A DNA stretch of 47,342 bases, from the NCBI GenBank assembly GCA_004297725.1, contig SCUS01000068.1:1-47342 (forward strand). Reading direction: 5' to 3'. How positions within the stretch are numbered: the first letter of the stretch is position 1; the number at the start of each line of letters is the position of its first letter. The translations under genes and the position numbers were made by a program. The stretch is from Myxococcaceae bacterium. GTDB lineage: Bacteria > Myxococcota_A > Polyangia > Polyangiales > Ga0077539. A model generated the notes under the pieces. The model made no database searches. It was not told where the DNA came from and worked only from the letters and a program-made list of their open reading frames with translations. Of the stretch, positions 26,779-36,249 are shown piece after piece.

Positions 26779-26802
26779 GTTCCATCTGTTACCAAATGGA
26801 AC
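26779..26802. promoter_or_regulatory. Palindromic upstream activator site
   Basis: A 24-bp dyad with arms GTTCCAT and ATGGAAC; 20 of 24 positions are symmetric. It lies about 45-70 bp upstream of the -24 element for the RIC gene and just upstream of the divergent activator gene. That fits an enhancer site for a dimeric Fis-type activator. Confidence 0.6.
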
Positions 26803-26847
26803 GCGCTCAGGGACGATGAAGGGCGCGATCTTCCGGCGCCGCGCGGA

Positions 26848-26863
26848 TGGCCCGGAGGCTGCT
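26848..26863 (+). promoter_or_regulatory. Sigma-54 (-24/-12) promoter for the RIC gene
   Basis: TGGCCCGGAGGCTGCT has the required GG (26849-26850), exactly 10 nt, then GC (26861-26862). It departs from the consensus TGGCACGNNNNTTGCW at only two bases. The predicted start point is near 26874, just before the GGAG ribosome site (26879-26882) and the ATG at 26889. Confidence 0.65.
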
Positions 26864-26888
26864 CAGGGCGATGGCCATGGAGCCTGTC

Positions 26889-27563
26889 ATGATCGATCCG
26901 AAGCAGTCTGTCGCGAACCTCGTGCTCGACCACTCCGAGTGCGCCTCGGTCTTCCAGCACCACCGCATCGACTTCTGTTGCCGCGGCGAGCTCAGCATCG
27001 CCGAGGCTGCGAAATCCAGGGAGGTCGAGCTCGGCGCGCTCGTCGAGGAGCTGTCGCGCGCCATCGCCGAGCGCCGCGGAGAGCGCGCGCCGGACCCGCG
27101 AGCGCTGTCGACCCCACGGCTGGTCGCGCACATCGTCTCGCGCCACCACGAGTACCTGCGCCGCACGCTGCCCTTCGTCGGAGGCCTCGCCGCCAAGGTG
27201 GGGCGCGTCCACGGCGACCACAACCCGAAGCTCCGCGACCTGGCCGTGGCGGTCGAGGAGCTCTCGGCCGCGCTGGTTCCGCACCTCGACGAGGAGGAGG
27301 AGGTGCTCTTCCCGGCGCTCACCGCCAGGGAGCCCGACCGGGCCGCGCTGGAGAGGGACTTCGGCGCGATGCAGGAGGAGCACCTCGGGGTCGCGAAGCT
27401 GCTCGAGCAGGTGCGCGCGGCGAGCGACGACTTCACCCTCCCGGAGTGGGCCTGCAACAGCTACCGCACGCTCTTCGCCGAGCTGAAGCAGGTCGAGAGC
27501 GACGTGTTCACGCACGTGCACATCGAGAACCACGTGCTCCGTCCCCGCTTCGTCGCAGACTGA
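26889..27563 (+). CDS. Iron-sulfur cluster repair di-iron protein (RIC/YtfE/ScdA family)
   Basis: This is a 224-residue protein with the two RIC parts. The first is an N-terminal ScdA_N-type segment with DFCCRG (Cys30, Cys31). The second is a hemerythrin-like four-helix domain with iron-ligand His/Glu motifs ([39 protein letters not shown]). RIC proteins release iron or rebuild iron-sulfur clusters damaged by nitric oxide or peroxide. The ATG at 26889 is chosen over ATGs at 26847 and 26877 because it has a GGAG site 6 nt upstream, lies downstream of the predicted sigma-54 start point, and gives the usual MIDP N-terminus. A membrane protein follows 13 nt later. Confidence 0.92.
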   Translation: MIDPKQSVANLVLDHSECASVFQHHRIDFCCRGELSIAEAAKSREVELGALVEELSRAIAERRGERAPDPRALSTPRLVAHIVSRHHEYLRRTLPFVGGLAAKVGRVHGDHNPKLRDLAVAVEELSAALVPHLDEEEEVLFPALTAREPDRAALERDFGAMQEEHLGVAKLLEQVRAASDDFTLPEWACNSYRTLFAELKQVESDVFTHVHIENHVLRPRFVAD

Positions 27564-27576
27564 GCCGCCGGCCGAA

Positions 27577-28083
27577 GTGCCCGCCCTCTATCTCCTCTCG
27601 GTCTGGATCCACATCCTCGCGGCCATGGCCTGGATCGGCGGGATGTTCTTCCTCGTCCTCGTGGTGGTCCCCTGGCTACGGGCGGGCGACCGCGCCCTCG
27701 CGGGGGCCTTCCTCCGCGAGACGGGCGAGCGCTTCCGCTCGGTGGGCTGGACCTGCTTCGCCATCCTGGTGGTGACGGGCACCTTCAACCTCTACATGCG
27801 CGGGGTGCGCCTCGGCGACTTCGTGCGCCCCGAGTGGCTCGCCTCCCCCTTCGGCCGGTCGGTGCTCTCCAAGCTCGGCCTCTTCGCGCTCGTGCTCGCC
27901 GTCAGCGCCGTGCACGACTTCTCCGTCGGGCCTCGCGCCTCGGTCGCGATCCAGCGCGATCCGGGCTCGCCCGAGGCCGAGCGGCTGCGGCGCCAGGCCT
28001 CGCTCCTGGGGCGGGGCAACGCCCTGCTGGCGCTGGCGATCGTGGCCGTCGCGGTCACGCTGGTGCGCGGTTGGCCCTGGTAG
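27577..28083 (+). CDS. Four-TM membrane protein, CopD-like
   Basis: This 168-residue integral membrane protein starts with GTG, 13 nt after the RIC gene, so it is probably cotranscribed. It begins [20 protein letters not shown], the His-containing first helix typical of CopD-like and related small membrane families. Three more hydrophobic stretches follow ([44 protein letters not shown]). His residues in helices 1 and 3 could bind heme or a metal. Its place beside RIC suggests a part in redox or NO stress, but this is inference. Confidence 0.75.
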   Translation: MPALYLLSVWIHILAAMAWIGGMFFLVLVVVPWLRAGDRALAGAFLRETGERFRSVGWTCFAILVVTGTFNLYMRGVRLGDFVRPEWLASPFGRSVLSKLGLFALVLAVSAVHDFSVGPRASVAIQRDPGSPEAERLRRQASLLGRGNALLALAIVAVAVTLVRGWPW

Positions 28084-28089
28084 AAGCCC

Positions 28090-29316
28090 TCACTCCGGCG
28101 CGACGGCCTCGCCGTCTTCCAGCCGGTCGGGCGGGTGCACGATCACCCGGGCGCCCGCGCGCAGGCCGCGGGTGATCTCCACCGCGCCGCCCCCCTGGTG
28201 GCCGATGGTCACGTCGCGCCGGCGCGCCCGCCCCTCCTCGATGACGAACACGCACCACACGCCCCCGCGGCGGAAGAGCGATCCCAGCGGGACCGTCAGC
28301 ACCCGCGCGCCCTCCCACGCCACGATGCGCGCCTCGACGCGCCAGCCGTCGCCGAGCGAGCGCCAGCGCTCCGGCGGGTCGCGCAGGTCGATGAGCACGT
28401 TGACCCGCTGCTCCTCGACCCCGAGGGCCGAGACGCGGGTGAAGGCCGAGGGCTCGACCAGCCGCACCTGACCTTCGAGCGGCCCGGTGCTCCCGCCGGC
28501 CTCGAGGTGCACCAGGGCGCCGGCCACCACCTGGAGGGCGTCCGCGGTGAGCAGGTCGACCACCACCTCCAGGGCCTCGGTGTCGCCGAGCTCCAGCAGC
28601 GGCGTCCCCGCGGTCACCACGCCGCCGGAGGGCTGGAGCACGCGCAGCACCCTGGCGCGCACCGGAGAGCGGAGGGTGATCTCGTCGCGCGCCGTGCCGA
28701 CGTTGGTCACCCGGGAGAGCAGCGCCCGGGCGTTGTCGAGCTCGTAGGCCGCGCCCCGGGCCGCGAACTGCGCCGAGGCCACCTCGTCGGCCCGGCTGTG
28801 CTCCAGAAACACCGCCTGCACCAGGTCGCGCTCGGGCAGCGCCCCGGAGGCGGCCAGGCGACGCACCCGCTCCGCCTCGGTGCGGGCGAACTCCGCCGCG
28901 TCGCGCGCCCGGTCGACCACCGAGCGCGCCTGCCGCAGCGCCGCGTCGGCCATGCGCACCCGCCCCTCGGCGTCGGTGCGGGAGCGGGCGTCGAGCGGAG
29001 CCGGGTCGGCCGGGAGGATGCGCGCCACCACGGCGCCCGCCTCGACGAGGTCGCCCGGGTGCAGCTCCGGCCGGCGCACGTTGCCCGTCACCGTGGACGA
29101 GATGACGTAGCGGTCGCGCACCCTCGTGCGGCCCTCCTCGTCCAGCGTGGCCTCGAGCCTCGCCTCGACCGAGCGCGCCGCCTCCACCGAGGTGGGCTTC
29201 GGCCGCGCCAGCAGCACACCCGCCGCCACGAGACCCCCCGCCGCCACGACCATCACCACCCGGCGCGCCCACTTCGCGTTCGCGCGCCCGGCGGCCTTCT
29301 TTGTGTCCTTCGCCAC
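28090..29316 (-). CDS. HlyD-type efflux adaptor (module A)
   Basis: This is a 408-residue periplasmic adaptor. The GTG at 29316, 2 nt after the permease stop codon, is taken as the start because the protein then begins with a Lys-rich stretch and one membrane helix (about 20-37). A lipoyl-like half (GNVRRPELHPGDLVEAGAVV), a coiled-coil hairpin (about 105-190, ARDAAEFARTEAERVRRLA) and the returning lipoyl and barrel parts (VRARVLRVLQPSGGVV) follow. It links an inner-membrane ABC transporter to the outer envelope. It is the last gene of an ATPase-permease-adaptor operon. Confidence 0.88.
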   Translation of the reverse strand: MAKDTKKAAGRANAKWARRVVMVVAAGGLVAAGVLLARPKPTSVEAARSVEARLEATLDEEGRTRVRDRYVISSTVTGNVRRPELHPGDLVEAGAVVARILPADPAPLDARSRTDAEGRVRMADAALRQARSVVDRARDAAEFARTEAERVRRLAASGALPERDLVQAVFLEHSRADEVASAQFAARGAAYELDNARALLSRVTNVGTARDEITLRSPVRARVLRVLQPSGGVVTAGTPLLELGDTEALEVVVDLLTADALQVVAGALVHLEAGGSTGPLEGQVRLVEPSAFTRVSALGVEEQRVNVLIDLRDPPERWRSLGDGWRVEARIVAWEGARVLTVPLGSLFRRGGVWCVFVIEEGRARRRDVTIGHQGGGAVEITRGLRAGARVIVHPPDRLEDGEAVAPE

Positions 29317-29318
29317 GC

Positions 29319-31685
29319 TCAGTCCCTCGATTTCAAGACCGCCACCATGTCGAGCCCGGCGATGCGGCGCCGCACCACCCACGCGCTCGCGACGCTGGCG
29401 GCCACCACCGTCCCGGCGGCCATCATGTACGTCGTCCGGGAGATCATCAGCGGCATCCGGAAGAGCTCGGCGTCGATGGACTGGAGCACCAGCCACGCGA
29501 GCCCCTTGCCCAGCCAGAGCCCCAGCGGGATCGCCACCGCCACCACGATCGCCTGCTCGCCCAGCAGCACCGAGGCGACCTCCCCCTCGGTGAAGCCCAG
29601 CACCCGCAGCGTGGCCAGCTCACGGCTGCGCACCGAGAGGGCGATGCGGGCGTTGTTGTAGACCACCCCCACGGCGATGATGCCCGCGAAGACCGCGAGC
29701 ACCACCGTGAAGGTCGCGCTCATGCGCGAGGTCTCGTGGCGGAAGTAGTCGATCAGCGACTGGCGCCGCGACGCCGACGACACCGCGGGCAGGCGCCGCA
29801 CCCTCGCGAAGAAGCGGTCGGTGTACGCAGGGTCGAGGCGCACCGCCACGGAGGTCACGCGCCCGCCGTCGCCGCGCAGCCGGTGGAGCGCGTCGAGGTC
29901 CATGTACGCGGTGAGGCCCAGCATGTCGTCGATGAGCGCGGTCACGATCACCTCGCGAGGGGCGACGGCCCCCTCGGCGTCCTCCACGGTCACCCGGTCT
30001 CCGGCGCGCAGCCCGAGGCGCTCTCCCAGCGCCCGGCCGAGGAGCAGGCCCTCGCCGGGCAGCGTCCAGAGCGTCGCCCGCTCGTCGATCACCCGTCGCA
30101 GCGCCGAGGCGCGAGGCAGCCCGAGGATGGCCGCGTCTCGCACCCGCGTGCCGTTTCGCAGCCGCACCCCGGCGGCCCGCTGCGGCTCGGCGAAGAGCAC
30201 CCCGGGCAGCCGCGCCACCTCGTAGACCGCGCGCGGCGGCAGCGGCCGGGAGAACGACACGGTGACGTCGTCGGACTGCGCCCGGCCGAACTGCACCGCC
30301 AGCACGAGGTCGAGCGAGTCGAGGGAGAAGCGCCCCGCGACCATGATGGCCGCCGCGAAGGAGATGCCCACCGCGGAGAGGGCCGCGCGCCCTGGGCGGC
30401 GCTCGAGCTCGCGCAGCACCATGCGCCCCGCGGTGGGCAGCAGCCGGTGGAAGCCGGTGCGCTCGAGGAAGGTGGGGCGGTAGCGGGGAGGGGGCTCCGG
30501 GCGCATGGCCTCCGCGGGGGGGACGCGCACCGCCGAGCGCACGGCGCTGAGGGCGCCCGCCACCGCGGAGCCGACGCTCGCCAGCGCGCCGAAGGCCAGC
30601 GTCGAGGCGCTCGGCCGGAAGGTGAGCGAGGGGAAGCGGAAGAAGTCTTCGTAGAGGGTGATGAACCACCGGCCCACGAAGGCGCCGAAGACCACCCCGA
30701 GGGCCGCGCCGAGCAGCGCCGTGAGCAGCGCGTGGGAGAGGTAGTGCCGCGCGACCTCGCGGTCGCCGTAGCCGAGGGCCTTGAGGGTGGCGATCTGCTC
30801 GCGCTCCAGGCCGAGCAGCCGCGCCAGCACCATGTTGACCAGCAGCGTCGCCACGCCCAGGAAGAGCAGCGGGGTCACCCTCGCCTGGCCGCGGAGCTGG
30901 ACGATCTCCTGCTCGACCCAGCGCGCCGAGGGGTGCCGCGCGCGGCCGTAGGCGCCGATGGTTCCGTAGGGGCTGAGCACCTGGTCGAGGGCGGCGATGA
31001 CCGAGGCCTCGCGGGCGCCGCGGTCGAGGCGCACCCCCACCTCGTTGAAGGCGCCCTCCATCCCGAAGGCCGCGGCCAGGGCGGGCTCGTTCACCCACAG
31101 CACGCCGTAGCGTCGGTTGTCCGGCACCAGCGTCCCGGGCTGCATCACCGAGACGAACTCCGGCGAGAGCGCGATGCCCGTCAGCCGGAAGCGCTGGCGG
31201 CGGCCGTGCAGCACCGCCACCAGGTGGTCGCCGGGACGGAGCCCCCAGGCCCGGGCGAAGGCCTCGTGCAGCAGCACCTCGTCGGAGCGCCCAGGGTCGG
31301 GCATGCGCCCCTCGCGGAGGTACACCTCGCTCAGCAGCGAGCGCCCGTGGGGCGGGAGGGAGACCGCGTGCGCGGCCACGGGCTCGGCCATGCCCGGCAT
31401 GTCGAGGGTGATCTCCTCGGCCAGGCGCGCCTCGGCGATGGCGACGCCGCGCAGCGAGGCGATGCGCCCGAGCACCGAGCGGGGGGCCCGCCGCACCGAC
31501 GAGAACACGTCGGGGAAGCGGGCGCGGGCGTACCAGCGGTCGCGCTCCCCACGCAGCGAGTCGTAGGCCGAACTCATGGAGAAGAGGCTGGCCACGCCGC
31601 AGGCCACCACGAGCGCGATGGTGAGCACCTGCGCGCGCATGTGCCAGAGGTCGCGGAGCAGCTTGCGGCGGAGCGCGCTCACCAT
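29319..31685 (-). CDS. ABC transporter permease with two FtsX-type halves (module A)
   Basis: This is a 788-residue permease. It has an N-terminal helix ([18 protein letters not shown]), a large periplasmic domain, three central helices, then a second helix-periplasmic domain-helices set ending [14 protein letters not shown]. This duplicated FtsX layout is typical of DevC/LolCE-related or YbjP-like exporters of lipids, lipoproteins or small hydrophobic compounds. It overlaps the upstream ATPase gene by 7 bp and the adaptor gene starts 2 nt after it, so all three are probably translated together. Confidence 0.9.
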   Translation of the reverse strand: MVSALRRKLLRDLWHMRAQVLTIALVVACGVASLFSMSSAYDSLRGERDRWYARARFPDVFSSVRRAPRSVLGRIASLRGVAIAEARLAEEITLDMPGMAEPVAAHAVSLPPHGRSLLSEVYLREGRMPDPGRSDEVLLHEAFARAWGLRPGDHLVAVLHGRRQRFRLTGIALSPEFVSVMQPGTLVPDNRRYGVLWVNEPALAAAFGMEGAFNEVGVRLDRGAREASVIAALDQVLSPYGTIGAYGRARHPSARWVEQEIVQLRGQARVTPLLFLGVATLLVNMVLARLLGLEREQIATLKALGYGDREVARHYLSHALLTALLGAALGVVFGAFVGRWFITLYEDFFRFPSLTFRPSASTLAFGALASVGSAVAGALSAVRSAVRVPPAEAMRPEPPPRYRPTFLERTGFHRLLPTAGRMVLRELERRPGRAALSAVGISFAAAIMVAGRFSLDSLDLVLAVQFGRAQSDDVTVSFSRPLPPRAVYEVARLPGVLFAEPQRAAGVRLRNGTRVRDAAILGLPRASALRRVIDERATLWTLPGEGLLLGRALGERLGLRAGDRVTVEDAEGAVAPREVIVTALIDDMLGLTAYMDLDALHRLRGDGGRVTSVAVRLDPAYTDRFFARVRRLPAVSSASRRQSLIDYFRHETSRMSATFTVVLAVFAGIIAVGVVYNNARIALSVRSRELATLRVLGFTEGEVASVLLGEQAIVVAVAIPLGLWLGKGLAWLVLQSIDAELFRMPLMISRTTYMMAAGTVVAASVASAWVVRRRIAGLDMVAVLKSRD

Positions 31686-32407
31686 TGCAGCTCGGAGACC
31701 GGCAGGGGCGAGGGGTTGCGCTCGTCGGCCACCACGCGCCCGTCGCCGAAGCGGATCACCCGGTTGGCCATGCGGGCGATCACGGCGTTGTGGGTGATGA
31801 CCGCGGTGGTGCTGCCGAGCTCGCGGTTGACGCGCGCGAGCACGTCGAGCACCACGCGCCCGGTGGCGCAGTCGAGGGCGCCGGTGGGCTCGTCGCAGAG
31901 GAGGACGTCCGGGCGGCGCGCCACCGCGCGGGCGATGGCCACGCGCTGCTGCTCGCCGCCGGAGAGCTGCGAGGGGAAATGGTCGAGGCGGGAGCCGAGG
32001 CCCACCAGGGCGAGGGCCTCGTCGGGGGCCATCGGGTTCGAGGCGATGTCGGTGACCAGCGCCACGTTCTCCCGCGCGGTGAGCGAGGGCATCAGGTTGT
32101 AGAACTGGAACACGAAGCCCACGTGCTCGCGGCGGTAGCTGGTGAGCGCCCGCTGGTCGGTGAAGTCCAGGGCCTCGCCGCGGTAGAGCACCTCGCCGGT
32201 GGTGGGCGCGTCGAGGCCGCCGACGATGTTGAGCAGGGTGCTCTTGCCCGAGCCCGACGGCCCGAGCAGCACCACGAACTCCCCCTCGGTCAGGCTCAGG
32301 TCGACGCCCCGAAGCGCGTCGATCTCGACGTCGCCCATCAGGTAGCGGCGGGTGAGCCCGCGCGCTTCGAGCACGGTGACCTTCGGGGGAGCAACGTCGT
32401 CGGGCAT
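31679..32407 (-). CDS. ABC transporter ATPase (module A)
   Basis: This 242-residue MacB/LolD-type ATPase has Walker [10 protein letters not shown]-loop [13 protein letters not shown], signature [14 protein letters not shown], Walker B VLLCDEP and the switch His in ITHN. It energises the neighbouring FtsX-type permease. The ATG at 32407 is used; a GTG at 32422 is possible. Its short gap from the holin-like gene on the other strand should contain the module promoter. Confidence 0.92.
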   Translation of the reverse strand: MPDDVAPPKVTVLEARGLTRRYLMGDVEIDALRGVDLSLTEGEFVVLLGPSGSGKSTLLNIVGGLDAPTTGEVLYRGEALDFTDQRALTSYRREHVGFVFQFYNLMPSLTARENVALVTDIASNPMAPDEALALVGLGSRLDHFPSQLSGGEQQRVAIARAVARRPDVLLCDEPTGALDCATGRVVLDVLARVNRELGSTTAVITHNAVIARMANRVIRFGDGRVVADERNPSPLPVSELQW

Positions 32408-32557
32408 CGTCGGGTCACTCACGCAGCCCCAATGGTGCCAGCACCGGGGGATCGTAAGGGAAGCTTCTGGACATGGCCCGGGTCTGGCACAAGGCATCGC
32501 AGGTGCGTCGGGGATGCCCCGCCGTGCTCTCAACCCCTGCGTCGTCCGAGGTGCCTC

Positions 32558-32914
32558 ATGCCGCGATTCCTGATCCATTGGGCGACCGTCGCTCTCAGCC
32601 TGTGGGTGGCGACCGAGATCGTGCCCGGCATCCGGGTGAGCTCCTTCACGGTGCTGGTCATCGGCGCGCTCATCCTCGGGCTCGTCAACGCCTGCGTCCG
32701 CCCGGTGCTGGTCTTCCTCACCCTGCCCATCACCGTGGTGACCCTCGGGTTCTTCTACCTGGTCGTGAACGGACTCTCCTTCGGGCTCGCCGCGTGGCTG
32801 GTGCCGGGCTTCAGCGTGAGCGGCCTCGGGCCCGCGATGCTCGGCGCCCTCGTGGTGAGCGTGCTCTCGTGGTTCATCGGCTTCTTCACGGGCGCCCGCG
32901 ACGAAGAGCGGTGA
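32558..32914 (+). CDS. Small membrane protein of the holin-like DUF (PF04020-type) family
   Basis: This is a 118-residue protein with four hydrophobic helices and the motif [20 protein letters not shown], characteristic of the family often named phage holin family or mycobacterial 4-TMS holin superfamily IV. Most such genes are chromosomal, are not phage genes, and have no known function. GAGGTG lies 5 nt before the ATG. No phage genes are near. Confidence 0.85.
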   Translation: MPRFLIHWATVALSLWVATEIVPGIRVSSFTVLVIGALILGLVNACVRPVLVFLTLPITVVTLGFFYLVVNGLSFGLAAWLVPGFSVSGLGPAMLGALVVSVLSWFIGFFTGARDEER

Positions 32915-33040
32915 CGGCCCAGCGCAGCCCCTGCGCCGCGGGGCGCGCCCCCTGCGCGATGACGTGGACACCCCCGCCGGGAGTCGCTATGCCCCGGCCC
33001 GCTCGATGACGGTCCATCCCTCGCAGGAGCGCTCCCGCTG

Positions 33041-34267
33041 ATGATCTGGCTTCGTCGCGGGCTCAAGGTGCTGGCGCTGCTGGTGGTGCTCGGCGCGGTG
33101 GCGTGGTTCGCCGCGCAGCGGGCGCTCGGCCCGAAGGTCGCGGTGGTGCTCCCCGCGCGTCGCGAGGTGGTGCAGACGGTGGTGTCGAGCGGTCGGGTGC
33201 TCAGCCCCGCGGAGGTGAGCCTCGGCAGCCAGCTCGGCGGTCTGGTGAGGGAGGTGCGGGCGCGCGAAGGGGAGCGGGTGACCGCGGGGCAGGTGCTGGT
33301 GGAGCTCGACGACCGGGAGCTCTCCACGCAGGTCGAGCAGGCGCGCGCCGGGGTGCTGGTGGCCTCGACGCGCGTGGGCCAGCTCCGCACCGTGAGCGCC
33401 CGCGTGGCCGGGGAGTCGGTGCGCCAGGCGCAGGCCAACCTCCGCGCGGCGGAGACCACCTGGGAGCGGCAGCGCACGCTCTTCCGCTCCGGGGCCATCG
33501 CGGCCGCGGAGCTGGAGTCGGCGCAGCGCTCTGTCGACGTCGCCCGCAGCCAGCTCCAGTCGGCGCAGATCGCCTCGGCCGGGTCGAGCGCCGGGGGAGG
33601 GGACGCCCGGGTGGCGGTGGCGGGTCGGGTGCAGGCCGAGGCGGCGCTTCGGGTGGCCGAGGCGAGGCTGGCGCAGTCGCGCGTGGTGGCGCCCGGCGCG
33701 GGGGTGATCATGACCAGGAGCGTGGAGCCCGGCGACGTGGTGACCCCGGGGCGGGCGCTGCTGGTGCTGCTGCGCGACGGAGACACGGAGCTCTCCATGA
33801 CGCCCGACGAGCGCAACCTCGCCGACCTGCGGCTGGGGCAGCGGGCGGTCGCGTCCGCCGAGGCCTTCCCCGATCGGCCCTTCCCCGCGGAGGTGTCGTA
33901 CATCGCTCCGACCATCGACGCGCTCCGGGGCACCGTCGAGGTGAAGCTGCGGGTGCCGACGCCGCCGCCCTTCCTGCGGCCTTCGATGACCGTGTCGGTG
34001 GAGGTCGAGGTCGCCCGCCACCCCAACGCCCTCTCGCTCCCGCCCGACGCCGTGCGCGACGCGGCCACGCCCTCGCCGTGGGTGATGGTGGTCGGCGACG
34101 ACGGGCGCACCGCGAGGCGGCCGGTGACCCTCGGGCTGCGGGGAGAGCGCGTGGTCGAGGTGGCCTCCGGCCTCGGCGAGCGGGAGCGCGTGGTGCCGTC
34201 GAGCGTCGGGGCCGCGGTGCGCGTCGGGCAGCGGGTGCGCCTCCGCTCCGCCGAGGCCGCCCGCTAG
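33041..34267 (+). CDS. HlyD/RND-type efflux adaptor (module B)
   Basis: This 408-residue adaptor has an N-terminal membrane anchor (about 8-27). The lipoyl half reads [28 protein letters not shown], followed by a coiled-coil hairpin (about 85-180) and the second lipoyl half [21 protein letters not shown]. It ends with beta-barrel and membrane-proximal domains. It is the first gene of an adaptor-permease-ATPase operon of the MacAB type and should bridge to an outer-membrane channel encoded elsewhere. Confidence 0.9.
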   Translation: MIWLRRGLKVLALLVVLGAVAWFAAQRALGPKVAVVLPARREVVQTVVSSGRVLSPAEVSLGSQLGGLVREVRAREGERVTAGQVLVELDDRELSTQVEQARAGVLVASTRVGQLRTVSARVAGESVRQAQANLRAAETTWERQRTLFRSGAIAAAELESAQRSVDVARSQLQSAQIASAGSSAGGGDARVAVAGRVQAEAALRVAEARLAQSRVVAPGAGVIMTRSVEPGDVVTPGRALLVLLRDGDTELSMTPDERNLADLRLGQRAVASAEAFPDRPFPAEVSYIAPTIDALRGTVEVKLRVPTPPPFLRPSMTVSVEVEVARHPNALSLPPDAVRDAATPSPWVMVVGDDGRTARRPVTLGLRGERVVEVASGLGERERVVPSSVGAAVRVGQRVRLRSAEAAR

Positions 34268-34284
34268 GGCGGGGAGGGAGCGCG

Positions 34285-35505
34285 ATGCCGATCTCGTGGT
34301 TCCTGGCGCTGCGCTTCTTCCGTGAGGGCCGCCTCCAGTCGGTGCTCATCGTGGTGGGCGTCTCCGTGGGCGTGGCGGTGATGGTCTTCCTCTCGGCGCT
34401 CATCGACGGGCTCCAGACCAGCCTGGTCGCGCAGACCCTCGGCACCCAGGCCCACGTGGTGGTGCGCCCTCCCGACGAGGTCGCGCGCCCGATGCTCGCC
34501 TCCAGCGAGGCCGTCGCCATCGCGGCGCGCGTCGAGCGCACCGCCCAGCGCTCTCGCTCCATCGTCGGCTGGCAGCAGGTCGTCGAGGGCCTCTCCGCCA
34601 TCCCCTCGGTGACGGCGGTGTCGCCCACGGTGACGGGCCCCGCGGTGGCGACCCGGGGCAACGCCACCCGCGCGGTGGTGCTCTACGGCATCGACCCGGA
34701 GCGCTTCGCGGGCATCTACCCCATCCGTGAGCGCATGGTGGCCGGGCGCTTCGAGCCCACCGGAACCGGCTGCGTGATCGGCCGCGAGCTGGCCCTCGAC
34801 CTGGGCGTGGGGGAGGGCGACCGGCTGCGCCTGGGCTCCGTCGAGGGGGCGAGCGAGGTGTACACCGTCGCGGGGGTCTTCGACCTGGGCAACCGGGAGG
34901 TCAACCGCCGCTGGGTGGTGATCTCGACGCGGGGCGCGCAGACGCTGCTCGACCTGGTGGGCGGGGTGTCGAGCGTCGACCTGAGGCTGAGGGACATCTA
35001 CTCGGCCGACGAGGTGGCGGCCGACATCACCGCGCGCACGGGGCTCATCGCGGACAGCTGGATGAAGACCAACGCGCAGCTCCTGGTGGCGCTGCGGTCG
35101 CAGAGCAGCTCCAGCCAGATGATCCAGTTCTTCGTGATCCTGGCGGTGGCGATGGGCATCGCGAGCGTGCTGGTGGTCTCGGTGGTGCAGAAGGGCAAGG
35201 AGATCGGCATCCTGCGGGCGATGGGCGTCGGTCGGAGCAGCGTGCTCTGGGTGTTCCTGATCCAAGGGGCGATGGTGGGGCTCATCGGCTCGGTGATCGG
35301 GACCGCCCTGGGCACCGGGCTCGGCGTCCTCTTCGCGGGGATGGTGCGCAACGCCGATGGGTCGCCCACCTTCCCGGTGACCGTGAGTCTCGCGCTGGTG
35401 GCGCGCTCCGCGGCGATCGCGTTCTTCACGGGGGTCTTCGCGGCGGCGCTCCCGGCCCGGAGCGCGGCGAGGCTCGACCCCGCGGTGGCGATTCGCAATG
35501 GCTGA
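34285..35505 (+). CDS. MacB/LolE-like ABC permease (module B)
   Basis: This 406-residue FtsX-family permease has the four-helix layout of MacB and LolC/E. The first helix ([20 protein letters not shown]) is followed by a large periplasmic domain (about 45-275). Three helices end the protein ([21 protein letters not shown] and onward), with the family motif [16 protein letters not shown] in the cytoplasmic loop. GGGGAGGGAG precedes the ATG. The last 8 bp overlap the ATPase gene, showing translational coupling. Confidence 0.9.
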   Translation: MPISWFLALRFFREGRLQSVLIVVGVSVGVAVMVFLSALIDGLQTSLVAQTLGTQAHVVVRPPDEVARPMLASSEAVAIAARVERTAQRSRSIVGWQQVVEGLSAIPSVTAVSPTVTGPAVATRGNATRAVVLYGIDPERFAGIYPIRERMVAGRFEPTGTGCVIGRELALDLGVGEGDRLRLGSVEGASEVYTVAGVFDLGNREVNRRWVVISTRGAQTLLDLVGGVSSVDLRLRDIYSADEVAADITARTGLIADSWMKTNAQLLVALRSQSSSSQMIQFFVILAVAMGIASVLVVSVVQKGKEIGILRAMGVGRSSVLWVFLIQGAMVGLIGSVIGTALGTGLGVLFAGMVRNADGSPTFPVTVSLALVARSAAIAFFTGVFAAALPARSAARLDPAVAIRNG

Positions 35506-36196
35506 GCCGGTGCTGCTCCTGGAGGGGGTGTTCAAGTCCTACGGCAACGGGGTGGTCACCGAGGTGCTGAAGGGCGTCGACCTGCGCGTCGAGCGAGGCG
35601 AGTTCGCGGCGCTCATCGGCCCTTCGGGATCGGGCAAGAGCACGCTGCTCAACATCCTCGGGCTGCTCGACCGGCCGACCCGGGGGCGCCTCACCATCGC
35701 GGGGGAGGACACCGCGCACCTCGACGACGCGGGGCTGACGCGGCTGCGAGGGCGCACCATCGGCTTCGTGTTCCAGTTTCACCACCTGCTGCCAGGGCTG
35801 AGCGCGGTGGAGAACGTGATGATGCCCATGATCGCGGCGACCGGGCGCACCTCGAAGGAGATGGTCCCTCGCGCGAGACGGCTGCTGGAGCGGGTGGGGC
35901 TCGGCGAGAAGGCCGGGGCGCGCCCCAACGCGCTCTCCGGGGGGCAGCAGCAGCGGGTGGCCATCGCCAGGGCGCTGGCGCTCGATCCGCCGCTGGTGCT
36001 CGCCGACGAGCCCACCGGGAACCTCGACACGAAGACCGCCGACCAGATCTTCGAGGTGATGCGGGAGTTCAACCGCGAGCTCGGCGTGGCCTTCCTGATC
36101 GTCACCCACGACCCCCGGCTGGCCACCCGATGCGACCGCACCATCGACCTCGTCGACGGGCGCATCGTCTCCGATCGGCGCCGCGCCGGGCCCTGA
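35498..36196 (+). CDS. LolD/MacB-type ABC ATPase (module B)
   Basis: This is a 232-residue ATPase with Walker [10 protein letters not shown]-loop [18 protein letters not shown], signature [14 protein letters not shown], Walker [13 protein letters not shown] and switch His in VTHDPRLA. All motifs are intact. The sequence is closest in style to LolD, so lipoprotein release is possible. The adaptor gene at the operon start argues more for MacAB-like efflux. The overlapping start with the permease gene indicates one operon. Confidence 0.92.
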   Translation: MAEPVLLLEGVFKSYGNGVVTEVLKGVDLRVERGEFAALIGPSGSGKSTLLNILGLLDRPTRGRLTIAGEDTAHLDDAGLTRLRGRTIGFVFQFHHLLPGLSAVENVMMPMIAATGRTSKEMVPRARRLLERVGLGEKAGARPNALSGGQQQRVAIARALALDPPLVLADEPTGNLDTKTADQIFEVMREFNRELGVAFLIVTHDPRLATRCDRTIDLVDGRIVSDRRRAGP

Positions 36197-36249
36197 GGGG
36201 CCGCCGCGCACTTCCGTCCTACCTCGGCCGTGGGGTAGCCTCCGCGGCG

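Noticed and set aside
32558..32914. The holin-like protein might mark a prophage
   Set aside because: No phage structural, integrase or lysis genes are near, and this family is usually chromosomal.
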